Shown: positions 23,833 through 34,137 of the stretch, piece by piece
Layout of the letters: every line of letters begins with the position of its first letter
Numbering within the stretch: the first letter of the stretch is position 1
Assembly (NCBI RefSeq): GCF_900107375.1
Contig: NZ_FNPT01000031.1
Coordinates: 1 to 39,442 of the forward strand
DNA: 39,442 nt
Reading direction: 5' to 3'
Source: Lysobacter sp. yr284
Lineage (GTDB): Bacteria; Pseudomonadota; Gammaproteobacteria; Xanthomonadales; Xanthomonadaceae
Notes under the pieces: model-generated
Told to the model about the DNA's origin: nothing
What the model saw: only the letters and a program-made list of their open reading frames with translations
Databases searched by the model: none
Made by a program: the position numbers and the translations under genes

Positions 23833-24867
23833 ATGCGCAGAAAGACCAAAGCCACCTCGGTCGACATCGCCCACCTGGCCGGCGTCTCCCAGGCCACGGT
23901 CTCGCGCGTGCTCAGCGGCAGCCCGCTGGTCAACGCCGAGACGCGCAAGCGGGTCGAGGCGGTGGTGCGCGAGCTCAACTACAAGGTCGACCGCCACGCC
24001 TCCAGCCTGCGCCGGCAACGCTCGGGCACGCTGGCGCTGCTGCTGTTCGAGGACCCGACCCCGGACGAGTCGCACATCAACCCGTTCTTCCTGTCCATGC
24101 TCGGCTCGATCACCCGCGCCTGCGCGCGCCACGGCCAGGACCTGCTGATCTCGTTCCAGCAACTCTCCGACGACTGGGCCGCCGATTACGAGGACAGCAT
24201 GAAGGCCGACGGCCTGATCCTGCTCGGCTACGGCGATTACCTGGCCTACCAGGGCAAGCTGCAGCGGCTGGTCGAACAGGGCACCCGCTTCGTGCGCTGG
24301 GGCGCGGTGCTGCCGGATCAGCCGGGGCTGTCGATCGGCTGCGAGAACCTCGGCGGCGGGCGCCAGGCCGGCGCCCACCTGGTCGCGCTCGGGCGCCGGC
24401 GGGTGGCGTTTCTCGGCGACGCGTCCAGCCATTACCCCGAGTTCCTCGATCGTTTCCTGGGGTGCGAACAAGCCCTGCGCGACGCCGGGCTGGCGCTGGA
24501 TCGCGCGCTGCAGGTCGATGCGGAAAGCTCCGAAGACGCCGGCCACACCGCGGCGCTGGAACTGCTGGCGCGCGGCCTGCCGTTCGACGCGGTGTTCGCC
24601 GCCAGCGACCTGATCGCGATCGGCGCGATGCGCGCGCTGACCGAACGCGGCCTGCGGGTGCCGGAGGACGTTTCGGTGATCGGCTTCGACGACCTGCCGA
24701 CGGCGCGCTTCGCGCATCCGCCGCTGACGACGGTGTTCCAGGACACCAAGCAGGCCGGCGAGTTGCTGGTCGAGGCGCTGATGCAGTTGATCCGCGGCGA
24801 AGACGCGCAGAGCCAGCGCTTGCCGACCACGCTGGTCGTACGCAAGTCCTGCGGCGGGCAAACCTAG
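23833..24867 (+). CDS. LacI-family transcriptional regulator (probable maltodextrin repressor)
   Basis: A 344-residue regulator. The helix-turn-helix and hinge are at residues 8-60: SVDIAHLAGVSQATVSRVLS, then LVNAETRKRVEAVVRELNY. A periplasmic-binding-protein-like effector domain follows to the end, with AVFAASDLIAIGAM and DVSVIGFDDLPTARF. Such regulators bind CG-centred palindromes; two stand in the receptor-glucosidase intergenic region at 31315 and 31376. Together with its position next to the amylase gene, this makes it the likely maltodextrin-locus regulator (inference). It faces the convergent amylase operon across a REPIN. Confidence 0.92.
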   Translation: MRRKTKATSVDIAHLAGVSQATVSRVLSGSPLVNAETRKRVEAVVRELNYKVDRHASSLRRQRSGTLALLLFEDPTPDESHINPFFLSMLGSITRACARHGQDLLISFQQLSDDWAADYEDSMKADGLILLGYGDYLAYQGKLQRLVEQGTRFVRWGAVLPDQPGLSIGCENLGGGRQAGAHLVALGRRRVAFLGDASSHYPEFLDRFLGCEQALRDAGLALDRALQVDAESSEDAGHTAALELLARGLPFDAVFAASDLIAIGAMRALTERGLRVPEDVSVIGFDDLPTARFAHPPLTTVFQDTKQAGELLVEALMQLIRGEDAQSQRLPTTLVVRKSCGGQT

Positions 24868-24879
24868 TTTCGACGGCCC

Positions 24880-25017
24880 CTGTAGGAGCGGCGCGAGCCG
24901 CGACCGCGAAAACGCAACCACGACAAACTCCACGGCCGCCCGGCTGCGACCCGACGGCGATTGCGGGATTTCGTCGTGATCCTGTTTTCGCGGTCGCGGC
25001 TCGCGCCGCTCCTACAG
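24880..25017. repeat. REPIN between lacI-type gene and amylase gene
   Basis: A plus-oriented REP (24880-24908) and a minus-oriented REP (24989-25017) form an inverted pair. Homology continues inward past the REP cores (GAAAAC and ACGAC motifs on both sides), so a long stem with a loop of about 50 bases is possible. It sits between the 3' ends of two convergent genes. Confidence 0.9.
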
Positions 25018-25037
25018 GTGGGGAACCGGGTCGATGC

Positions 25038-26741
25038 TCAGGGCTTGCGCGCCTGGGCCATCGCCTGGGCCATCGCCTGGTCCAGCGCGGCGACCAGGTC
25101 CGCGCGCTGCGCCGGCGCATCCAGCAGGTAGACCTCGACCCCATGCGCCGGCACCGTCGCGCGCAGCGTGCCGCCCTCGCCCACCGCGACTTCGCCGCCG
25201 CCCAGCGCCGCGCGCCAGCGTCCGGCCTGCAGGCGTTCGCTGACCGCGAACTCCGCGGCGGCATCGCCCTTGTTGAGCAGCACCAAGGCGATCTGGGCGA
25301 CGCCGGCATGCTCGTAGACGCGGTAGAACGCCGCGCGGTCGCCCTGCAACGACACGTTCAACTGCAAACCGCGCTGCAACGCCGGCGAGTCGCGCCGGAC
25401 CGACGCGATGCGCTTGAGCGCGGCGCGGATCGGGTGCGAACGCGCCGCGTCCACGCGCTGTTGGCCGAAATAGTTGCGATTGCCCGCATGCTCCGCGCGC
25501 CCGCGCTCGAAGCCGACCTCGGAGCCGTAATAGATCACCGGAATCCCGCGCGCGGTGAACAGCCAGTTGTGCACGTCGATGAAGCCGTCGTCGCTGGCGC
25601 CCAGGCGCGGCATGTCGTGGTTGTCGTAGAAGGTCATCAGCTCGTACGGGTTGGCGTACGGGCCGCCCTGCAGGTACAGCCGTTCGTCCAGCCGCGCATA
25701 GTCGGCGCGGGATTGGCCAAACACCTGCGCCAGCCGCTCCTTGAGCGGGAAATCCAGCACGCTGACGCCGCCGTTCTCGGCCCAGGTGAACGGCGCGATG
25801 TTCTCGGCCTGGTAGTCGAAGGCCTCGCCGAACATGAACAAGCCCGGCCGTTTGGCCCGCATGCGCGCGGCGAACTGTTGCCAGAACGCCAGCGGCATGT
25901 GGCGAATGGTGTCGATGCGCAAGGCGTCGGCGCCCTGGTCCAGCCACTGCGAATACGCGCCGACGAAGTAGTCCAGCACCGCCGGATTGGTGTCGTCGAT
26001 GTTCGACAGCTGCACCAGGTCGCGTTCGGCGTGGAAGAAGCGATGCAGCGGGTTGTGCGCCGGGTCGAGTTTTTCCGGCGGCAGGTTCTGGTGGTCGGCG
26101 ATCAATACGCCGTCGCGGTAGATGCGCCCGTACTTGGGTTGCGGCTTGCGCATCGTGAACGAGGGCGAGCCGTGGTTGGCGACGATGTCGAGCACGGTCT
26201 TGAGCCCGTGCCGCTTCAGCCCGCGGTTCAATCCGGCGAAGTCCAATCCCGGGCTCGGCAGGTGTTCGTCGAGGCGGTAGAAGTCCACGCCCCAATAGCC
26301 GTGGTAACCGGTCTTGCCGCGGTCCTGGAACGCGCCGCCCCAGGTCACCGCATCGCCGCCGGTGAAGGCCTGGTCGGGATTGTCGACGATCGGCGTCAGC
26401 CATACCGCGCCGAAACCCATGTCGCGGATGTAGCCGGCGTTGTCGAGCAGGCCTTTGAAATCGCCGCCGAGGTAGCCGATGTTGTCGCTCTCGCCCGGCG
26501 GGCCGCCGGGTACGGGACGGTCGAAGCTGCGCGTGTCGGGATCGGGCCCGCCCTGCTCGCGCTGGTCGTTGCCGGTGTCGCCGTTGACGAAGCGGTCGGT
26601 GACGACGAAGTACACCGCTTCGCCCGCCATCGGCTCCAGGGTGCCGTAGTAATCGCGCGGCGGCGCTGCCTCGCGCATGCCGCCGCCGTGCGCGCACGCG
26701 GCCAGCGCCAGGCTCAGCGCGGCCAGCAGCACCGCCCTCAT
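25038..26741 (-). CDS. Lipoprotein GH13 alpha-amylase / cyclomaltodextrinase-like
   Basis: A 567-residue glycoside hydrolase that should cleave alpha-1,4-glucans. It starts MRAVLLAALSLALAAC: a lipoprotein signal with lipobox LAAC (Cys16, Ala at +2), so probably anchored in the outer membrane. The (beta/alpha)8 signatures are DIVANHGSP, ALRIDTIRH with the nucleophile Asp, FGEAFDYQ with the acid Glu, and YDNHDMPR. A C-terminal beta domain follows. The ATG at 26741 overlaps the transporter stop by ATGA, so it is the last gene of the receptor-transporter-amylase operon. It would trim dextrins for the transporter. Confidence 0.92.
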   Translation of the reverse strand: MRAVLLAALSLALAACAHGGGMREAAPPRDYYGTLEPMAGEAVYFVVTDRFVNGDTGNDQREQGGPDPDTRSFDRPVPGGPPGESDNIGYLGGDFKGLLDNAGYIRDMGFGAVWLTPIVDNPDQAFTGGDAVTWGGAFQDRGKTGYHGYWGVDFYRLDEHLPSPGLDFAGLNRGLKRHGLKTVLDIVANHGSPSFTMRKPQPKYGRIYRDGVLIADHQNLPPEKLDPAHNPLHRFFHAERDLVQLSNIDDTNPAVLDYFVGAYSQWLDQGADALRIDTIRHMPLAFWQQFAARMRAKRPGLFMFGEAFDYQAENIAPFTWAENGGVSVLDFPLKERLAQVFGQSRADYARLDERLYLQGGPYANPYELMTFYDNHDMPRLGASDDGFIDVHNWLFTARGIPVIYYGSEVGFERGRAEHAGNRNYFGQQRVDAARSHPIRAALKRIASVRRDSPALQRGLQLNVSLQGDRAAFYRVYEHAGVAQIALVLLNKGDAAAEFAVSERLQAGRWRAALGGGEVAVGEGGTLRATVPAHGVEVYLLDAPAQRADLVAALDQAMAQAMAQARKP

Positions 26742-28240
26742 GCGCGCACCTGGGGCGACGGCTCGCGCACCCACAGCGTGCAGGCGCCGGCGACGAACAG
26801 GCTGACGCCGCCGATCGCCAGCGCCGCGGCCGGTTGTCCGCCGAACAGGGTCTTGATCAGGAAGCCGAGCAGGCTCGCCGCGACCAGCTGCGGGATGACG
26901 ATGAAGAAATTGAAGATGCCCATGAACACGCCCATTTTCGCCGCCGGCACGCTGTCGGACAGCATCGCGTACGGCAGCGACAGGATCGAGGCCCAGGCGA
27001 AGCCGACCCCGACCATCGACAGCAGCAGCATCTGCGGATCGCGCAGCAGCGCCACCGAGATCAGGCCGGCGCCGCCGAGCGCGAGGTTGAACAGATGGCT
27101 GCGGCGCAGGCCCCAGCGCCGCGCCATCGGCGCGATCGCGATCGCCGCCAGCGCGGCGAAACCGTTGTAAGCCGCGAACAGCACGCCGACCCAGTTGGCG
27201 CCCTCGTTGTAGGCGGCCGAGGCGACGTCGCTGGTGTGGTAATGCAGTTGGGTGACCGCCGGCGTGGTGTAGATCCACATCGCGAACAGCGCGAACCAGG
27301 AGAAGAACTGGACCACCGCCAGCCGCGCCATCGTCGACGGCATCGCGCCGACGTCGTCCATCACCCGGGCGAAGCCGTTGTCGTCGCGGACCGCGCCGCG
27401 CACCAGCAGGGCCAGGCCGAACGCGGCGACCAGCGCGGCCAGCACGTACAGCTGGCGGTCGAGCCGCAGCATCGAGATCGTGGTCGCGCAAATGCCGCCG
27501 ACCACCACCCACGACGCGCCGAACAGCAGGCAGCGGACCCGGTCGCGTTCGGGCGCGACCTCCACCGCCGGCGCCTCGTCGAAGGACTGCAGCTGCTGCG
27601 GCGGGTATTCGCGGCTGCGCAGCACGGTCCAGCCGACCGACAGCAGCAGCACCGCGCCGCCGAAGTAGAACGAATAACGCACGGTGTCGGGCACCGCGCC
27701 GGCGCTGGCGGTGTTGCCGACGCCCAGGTGCGCCAGCAGGTACGGCAGCAGGCTCGCCACCACCGAGCCCACGCCGATGAAGAAGCTCTGCATGGCGTAG
27801 CCGGCGGCGCGCTGCTGCTGCGGCAGTTGGTCGCCGACGAAGGCGCGGAACGGCTCCATCGACACGTTGATCGAGGCGTCGAGCATCCACAGCAGGCCGG
27901 CGGCGATCCACAGCGCCGGCGAGTTCGGCATCGCGATCAGCGCCAGCGTGGCCAGCACCGCGCCGATCAGGAAATACGGACGGCGACGGCCCAGGCCGGT
28001 CCAGGTGCGGTCGGACAGATAGCCGACAATGGGCTGCACGATCAGCCCGGTCAGGGGCGCGGCGATCCACAGCATCGGGATGTCGTCTATCGACGCGCCC
28101 AGGGTCTGGAAGATCCGGCTGACGTTGGCGTTCTGCAGGGCGAAACCGAACTGGATGCCGAGAAAACCGAAACACATGTTCCAGATCTGCCAGAACGTCA
28201 GCGTCGGCTTGCGGGGCGTGGCGTCGGAGCGGTCGGTCAT
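26738..28240 (-). CDS. MFS sugar transporter, SLC45/GPH-like (maltose/maltodextrin type)
   Basis: A 500-residue inner-membrane transporter with about twelve helices. The start is FWQIWNMCFGFLGIQFGFAL, typical of the sucrose/maltose MFS symporters of xanthomonads and Caulobacter. The loop 2-3 motif YLSDRTWTGLGRRRPYFL and the GDQLPQQQRAAGYAMQSFF region are strongly conserved there. The substrate is inferred as maltose or short maltodextrins from the neighbouring amylase and glucosidase. It follows the receptor gene after 151 bp that contains a strong hairpin, and overlaps the amylase gene by four bases. Confidence 0.9.
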   Translation of the reverse strand: MTDRSDATPRKPTLTFWQIWNMCFGFLGIQFGFALQNANVSRIFQTLGASIDDIPMLWIAAPLTGLIVQPIVGYLSDRTWTGLGRRRPYFLIGAVLATLALIAMPNSPALWIAAGLLWMLDASINVSMEPFRAFVGDQLPQQQRAAGYAMQSFFIGVGSVVASLLPYLLAHLGVGNTASAGAVPDTVRYSFYFGGAVLLLSVGWTVLRSREYPPQQLQSFDEAPAVEVAPERDRVRCLLFGASWVVVGGICATTISMLRLDRQLYVLAALVAAFGLALLVRGAVRDDNGFARVMDDVGAMPSTMARLAVVQFFSWFALFAMWIYTTPAVTQLHYHTSDVASAAYNEGANWVGVLFAAYNGFAALAAIAIAPMARRWGLRRSHLFNLALGGAGLISVALLRDPQMLLLSMVGVGFAWASILSLPYAMLSDSVPAAKMGVFMGIFNFFIVIPQLVAASLLGFLIKTLFGGQPAAALAIGGVSLFVAGACTLWVREPSPQVRA

Positions 28241-28335
28241 GGCGTGGAGTCTGGCACGAAGCGCGCGCGAGGCAGCGGCACCGCGTCCGCATCGCGGCGC
28301 GCCCGCCGCCGCGCGGCTTCAAGGGCGGCAACGGT

Positions 28336-28385
28336 CGCGGCCCCGCTTCCCGTCGAGAAGCCTCTCATCGGGAAACAGGGCCGCG
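28336..28385 (-). other. Large stem-loop between the TonB receptor and MFS genes
   Basis: Arms 28336-28352 and 28369-28385 are 17 bases long. In the minus-strand transcript all positions pair, two as G-U; in the plus strand those two would be A-C mismatches. An inner GAGA/TCTC stem extends it. No U run follows. It may separate expression of the receptor from the downstream genes by processing or stability. Confidence 0.7.
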
Positions 28386-28391
28386 CGGCGA

Positions 28392-31190
28392 TCAGAACTG
28401 CGAAGCGAACCGGACCCCGTACATCCGCGGCGTATTCAAGTAACGGATGTTGGTCGAGTTGTTGACGAAGCCCTTGCCCGAATACACCTCGTCGGTAAGG
28501 TTGGACACGAAGCCGTCGATGCGGAACTGGTTCTCGCTGCCGAAGTTCAGCCCGGCCGAAACGTTGACGGTGAAGAACCCGTCCACGTCGTCGCGCATCG
28601 CCAGGCCGTTGGCCGGGCCGCCGCCGGCGGCCGGGTTGGAGCCGTTGTTGAACGGCATGTCCTTGAGCGGGATCTCGATCACCCGGCCGTTCGCATCCAA
28701 CCCGAAGCCGCGGCTGTTGAACGCGGTCAGGTAGTAGTCGGAGCGGTAAGTCAGGTTGATCGTCCAGTCGAACGAGTTCAGCGCGCCGCGGCCGATGTCG
28801 ATGGTCTGCGACAGGCTGACGTTGGCGTTGTACTTGGACGTGTTCGGCAGCCGGTTGCCGTCCAGCGGCACGATCAGGCCGAGGCCGCCGGAGCGGGTGT
28901 CGAGCACGTTGGAGTCGTCGAAGGTGGCGTCGAGGTAGGTGAAGTTGTAGCCGAGGTCGAAGCCGTGCGGCAGGCCGAGCTTGCCTTCCAGTTCCAGGCC
29001 CAGCACGCTGGCGTTGGCGGCGTTGTCGTTGAACACCTGGCGGCTGGTCGCGTTGGGATTGGTCGGGGTCGGCGCCGGCACGTCGATCAGGTTCTGCAGC
29101 ACCTTGTCCTTGTAGTCGTAGTAGAACACCGACGCGTTCAGGCGCACCGGGGTCTCGCCCCAGACGTAGTCGCCCTTGATCCCGGCCTCGTACGCGGTCA
29201 GTTCTTCCGGCGCGAAGCTCGGCGCCAGCGCGCTGCCGTCGTTGAGCGCCAGCGGACGGTTGATGCCGCCGGCGCGGGTGCCGGTGGACACCGTGCCGTA
29301 CAGCATCACCTTCGCGCTGAGGTCGTACTCGAAGCCCACGCGCCAGTCGACGTAGTTGTCCTTGTACACGTCCTGGCTGCGGCCGCCGGGGAAGTCCGAG
29401 CGCGCGATCACCTGGATCTGGTCGCGGTACTGCTGCAGGAACTGCGCCCAGTTGTCGTTGCCGCCGAAGTTCTGGAACCCGCCGAGGAAATAGTCGAGCG
29501 TGTTGCCGCCCGGGCCGCATTGCAGGTCGGCCGGCGTCCAGCCGGTGCAGATGCTCGGATCGCCGCCGCGGCGACGGCCCGGGCCGGCCAGCTGGAAGCC
29601 CGGCGAGCCCAGCACCAGGCCGGTGGTGTAAGGGTTGGTCGCGGTGTCGATCGGCTGGCCGGTGAACTGCTGGAACAGTTCCTCGGGAATCACGAACTGG
29701 TACTTGACGTTGGATTCGCGCGCGACCTTCTTGTCGCGGGTGTAGCGGATGCCGCCGATCAGGCGCAGCGAATCGGTCGCGGCGAAGCTGAAGTCGCCGT
29801 AGACCGCGTTGGACTCGACCTTGGACCCGTCGCCGCGGTTCTCGCCGCCCAGGCCGTCCTGGTAGCCGCAGACCGTGCCCGGCCGCCACCAGTCGCAATC
29901 GCCGAAGTAGCCGTTGCCGACGTCCCAGGAGACGTAGTCGTACTTCTCTTGGTAGTTGAACAGGCCCGCCGACCAGATCAGCTTGCCGGTGTCGCCGAAG
30001 AAGCGCAGCTCGTTGATGCGCGAGGACGATTTGTCGGCCTGGTAGAACGTGTCGTACCAGTCCAGCCGCTCGGGATTGAAATAGGCTTCGCGCTCCGAGC
30101 CCGGATACACCGGGCCGAGCTGCCACTCGCGCGAGGCGTTGCGGTTGTAGAAGTCGTACTTGCGGTAGGAGGTATTGAACTCCACCGACACCGCGTCGCT
30201 GAACGCGTAGGTGAAGGTCGCGGCGATGCCTTCGATGTCGTTGGTGGTCTTGCCCTGGGTGCGGAAGTACTGCTTGAACGGGTCGTGCAGGTCGGGAATG
30301 TCGTAGCCGGCGGCGAGGCCGCGCTCGGCGAACAGGCCCGGGTCGCCGGTGCCGCGCTCGGTGACCTTGTCCAGCATCACGTAGGCGGAGAACTTGTCGT
30401 TGGGCTGCCACAGCGCCGACAGGCGCGCGGCCTGGTTGTCGAGCGCGCTCGGGCCTTCGGCGTCGAACAGCGACTTGGGATAGCCGTTGCTGATGTACGA
30501 CGAGCGCTCCTCGTCGAACAGCGCCGCGCGCAGGGCGAAGGTCTCGCCGATCGGCAGGTTCAGCACGCCCTCGGCGTTGGTGTAGTCGTAGTTGCCGGCG
30601 CCGACCTTGAGCCCGCCGCTGGTGACGCCCAGCTCCGGCCGCTTGGAGATCACGTTGATCGAGCCGCCGGTGGCGTTGCGGCCGCGCACGGTGCCCTGCG
30701 GGCCCTTGTTGACCTCGATCCGGTCGACGTCGAAGAACATCGGCCCGATCGAGCGCGGGCGCGGCAGGTAGATGCCGTTGTAGTAGGTCGCCACCGACGG
30801 GTCGGACGAGAAGTCCGAGTCGGCCGCGCCGATGCCGCGCAGGAAGATCTCGTACTTGCCTTCCTGCTTGGTGATCTGCAGCCCCGGCACCACCGCCTGC
30901 AGGTTGCGGAAGTCGGTGTTGATGCCGAGCTTGGCGATGTCCTCGCCGCTGAAGGACTGGATGGTGCCGGCGTACTTCTGGATCGACTGCACGCGGCGGT
31001 TGCCGGTGACCTGCACGGCGTCGAGCTCGTGCGCGGTCTGCGCGGCGGCGGGCGCGGCGTCCTGCGGCGCGGGCGCGTCGGCGGCCCAGGCGGGCGCGAA
31101 GCCGCACAGGCCCAGCGATGCCAGGGCCAGGGTCAGCAGGTGACGGTCGAGTTGCTTCGGCCTGCGTGCGGCCGACGTGGAATGCGACAT
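28392..31190 (-). CDS. TonB-dependent receptor (probable maltodextrin uptake)
   Basis: A 932-residue outer-membrane receptor. It has a signal peptide ending AWA (HLLTLALASLGLCGFAPAWA), a TonB-box-like ELDAVQVTGNRR, a plug domain (NLQAVVPGLQITKQEG, then IFLRGIG, VDRIEVNKGPQGTVRGRNA, GGSINVISKRP) and a 22-strand-type barrel ending in a terminal Phe (MYGVRFASQF). ATG 31190 is chosen because GGAGGGGAG stands directly upstream; an in-frame ATG at 31232 is less likely. The substrate is inferred from the amylase, glucosidase and sugar transporter around it. This class of receptor imports maltodextrins in Caulobacter and xanthomonads. Confidence 0.92.
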   Translation of the reverse strand: MSHSTSAARRPKQLDRHLLTLALASLGLCGFAPAWAADAPAPQDAAPAAAQTAHELDAVQVTGNRRVQSIQKYAGTIQSFSGEDIAKLGINTDFRNLQAVVPGLQITKQEGKYEIFLRGIGAADSDFSSDPSVATYYNGIYLPRPRSIGPMFFDVDRIEVNKGPQGTVRGRNATGGSINVISKRPELGVTSGGLKVGAGNYDYTNAEGVLNLPIGETFALRAALFDEERSSYISNGYPKSLFDAEGPSALDNQAARLSALWQPNDKFSAYVMLDKVTERGTGDPGLFAERGLAAGYDIPDLHDPFKQYFRTQGKTTNDIEGIAATFTYAFSDAVSVEFNTSYRKYDFYNRNASREWQLGPVYPGSEREAYFNPERLDWYDTFYQADKSSSRINELRFFGDTGKLIWSAGLFNYQEKYDYVSWDVGNGYFGDCDWWRPGTVCGYQDGLGGENRGDGSKVESNAVYGDFSFAATDSLRLIGGIRYTRDKKVARESNVKYQFVIPEELFQQFTGQPIDTATNPYTTGLVLGSPGFQLAGPGRRRGGDPSICTGWTPADLQCGPGGNTLDYFLGGFQNFGGNDNWAQFLQQYRDQIQVIARSDFPGGRSQDVYKDNYVDWRVGFEYDLSAKVMLYGTVSTGTRAGGINRPLALNDGSALAPSFAPEELTAYEAGIKGDYVWGETPVRLNASVFYYDYKDKVLQNLIDVPAPTPTNPNATSRQVFNDNAANASVLGLELEGKLGLPHGFDLGYNFTYLDATFDDSNVLDTRSGGLGLIVPLDGNRLPNTSKYNANVSLSQTIDIGRGALNSFDWTINLTYRSDYYLTAFNSRGFGLDANGRVIEIPLKDMPFNNGSNPAAGGGPANGLAMRDDVDGFFTVNVSAGLNFGSENQFRIDGFVSNLTDEVYSGKGFVNNSTNIRYLNTPRMYGVRFASQF

Positions 31191-31314
31191 GGCTCCCCTC
31201 CAGAGCGTTGTGTTCTGTGGCCGCGCGCGCACTGTCGGCGCGCTGCGTCCGCCGCGGCATCGGGGCCGCGGTCTGGGCGCATGTTAGGCATGCCTTACGG
31301 CTTGCAGCGGGTTC

Positions 31315-31328
31315 TGCATACGTATTCA
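31315..31328. promoter_or_regulatory. LacI-type operator 1
   Basis: TGCATACGTATTCA is a CG-centred palindrome (one mismatch) of the LacI-family type. It is 29 bases upstream of the candidate receptor -10. Confidence 0.7.
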
Positions 31329-31375
31329 TGGGATGCAGTCGCATTCATGTCGCAGTTCCGCTCTGGCTTGCGGCA

Positions 31376-31389
31376 TGAATACGTATGCA
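31376..31389. promoter_or_regulatory. LacI-type operator 2
   Basis: TGAATACGTATGCA is the exact reverse complement of operator 1, with centres 61 bp apart. It lies just upstream of the glucosidase -10 candidate. The two copies could be bridged by a dimer or tetramer. Confidence 0.7.
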
Positions 31390-31486
31390 GGCGCGGCGGC
31401 CGCCGCGGGCCGCGGCGGTAAGCTGGCGCGCATCGCCGCAGCGCAGCGCCGTCGCGCGCCGCACCACACGAACACAGGGGCCGCAC

Positions 31487-33136
<1,650 letters not shown>

Positions 33137-33156
33137 CCGCGAGCCGCGCTCGCCAC

Positions 33157-33255
33157 CTGTAGGCGCGGCGCAAGCCGCGACCGCGACAACCCAACCGCGT
33201 CGCGGGTTTCGCCGTAGTCGCGTTGTCGCAATCGCGGCTCGCGCCGTGCCTGCAG
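33157..33255. repeat. REPIN after the alpha-glucosidase gene
   Basis: A plus REP (33157-33190) and a minus REP (33222-33255) form an inverted pair; arms include GCGACAAC/GTTGTCGC beyond the core. The loop is about 31 bases. It lies between the convergent glucosidase and TPR-protein genes. Confidence 0.9.
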
Positions 33256-33268
33256 ACAGCGACCCGGA

Positions 33269-34036
33269 TCAGCGCTGCGGCGGCAGGCTCAACGCCGCCA
33301 GCCGCTTCTTCGCCCCTTCGTTGCCCAGTTCCGCCGCCTTGCGCAGCTGCACCTTGGCCTCGTCGATGCGGCCCTGGCCGGCGTAGATCTCGCCCAGCCC
33401 GCTCAAGGCCGCGCCCTTGGCGCCGCGGTCCGTCGCCGGCGCGGCCTCGACCGCCTGCAACAGCGTGGTCTCGGCGCGCGCCAATTGGCCCTTGGACAGC
33501 TGCTTCCAGCCGCACAGGGTCGCATCGCCGCCGCGCGCGCACGGATCCTGCCCGGCGCTGTCGGCCGCGACGATGCGCTCGGCCAGCTCCTTGGGCTGGG
33601 CCGCCAGCGCGGCGCTGCCGAGCGCGCTCTGCAGCTGCCGGTTGTCCTGCTGCAGCCCCTTGACCTTCTCCAGGATCGCGTCGACCGAGATGTTGATGCT
33701 GCTCTGGTCGCTGACCTGGATCGGCGCGCTCAGCGCGAGCGTCCGGCCGCGGTATTCCACCGCCGGCTCGGGCAGGCCGACCGCGGAGAACTTCGGCGAG
33801 AAGGTCAGGAACACCCCCGGCGCGACGCGTTCGCCGCCGAGCTGCTGCTTGAACGCGTCGAAACCGATCATCGCCAGCGCGACCACCGCGCCGATGCCCA
33901 GGTACCAGCGCACGTTGCGGCTTTGTTCGGCGCTGCGCGCCTTCTGCAGCACATAGCCGCCGTAGACGAAGAACAGCAGCGCGGTGCCGTAGGCGCCGGC
34001 GGCGAGGATGGTGCGGGGATCGGCGATCGCGTCCAT
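33269..34036 (-). CDS. Membrane-anchored TPR/Sel1-like protein
   Basis: A 255-residue protein of unknown function. Two hydrophobic helices sit near the N-terminus (ILAAGAYGTALLFFVYGGYV and WYLGIGAVVALAMIGF). A region of uncertain fold with a short coiled-coil-like stretch (AILEKVKGLQQDNRQLQSAL) follows, then C-terminal tetratricopeptide-like repeats (QLARAETTLLQAVEAAPA, GLGEIYAGQGRIDEAKVQLR, KAAELGNEGAKKRLAALS). Start ATG 34036 begins MDAIADPRTIL. It is 101 bases downstream of engB on the same strand. The role is probably protein-protein scaffolding at the inner membrane (inference). Confidence 0.75.
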   Translation of the reverse strand: MDAIADPRTILAAGAYGTALLFFVYGGYVLQKARSAEQSRNVRWYLGIGAVVALAMIGFDAFKQQLGGERVAPGVFLTFSPKFSAVGLPEPAVEYRGRTLALSAPIQVSDQSSINISVDAILEKVKGLQQDNRQLQSALGSAALAAQPKELAERIVAADSAGQDPCARGGDATLCGWKQLSKGQLARAETTLLQAVEAAPATDRGAKGAALSGLGEIYAGQGRIDEAKVQLRKAAELGNEGAKKRLAALSLPPQR

Positions 34037-34137
34037 GGCGGGCGGGCTCCTGGCGTCGGGCGGGCGACGGGTACCCAGGAGGTAACGCGAACGGCGGGCC
34101 GCGGGCGGCCAACGCCGGCAGGCGGCTGGGGCGCCCC

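Larger units (their letters stand above)
31191..31486. promoter_or_regulatory. Divergent control region, TonB receptor / alpha-glucosidase
   Basis: This 296-base region separates the receptor gene from the glucosidase gene. It contains two LacI-type palindromes (31315-31328 and 31376-31389), a minus-strand -10 candidate TAACAT (31281-31286), a plus-strand -10 candidate TAAGCT (31419-31424) and a perfect palindrome AGGCATGCCT at about 31287-31296. Confidence 0.6.

Noticed and set aside
24880-25017. REPIN as a true Rho-independent terminator
   Set aside because: It is symmetrical between convergent genes but lacks a T tract on either side. It may still limit read-through.
28029-31421. A 1130-residue plus-strand frame over the TonB receptor
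   Set aside because: It is antisense to a well-supported receptor gene and has no recognisable motif or signal peptide.
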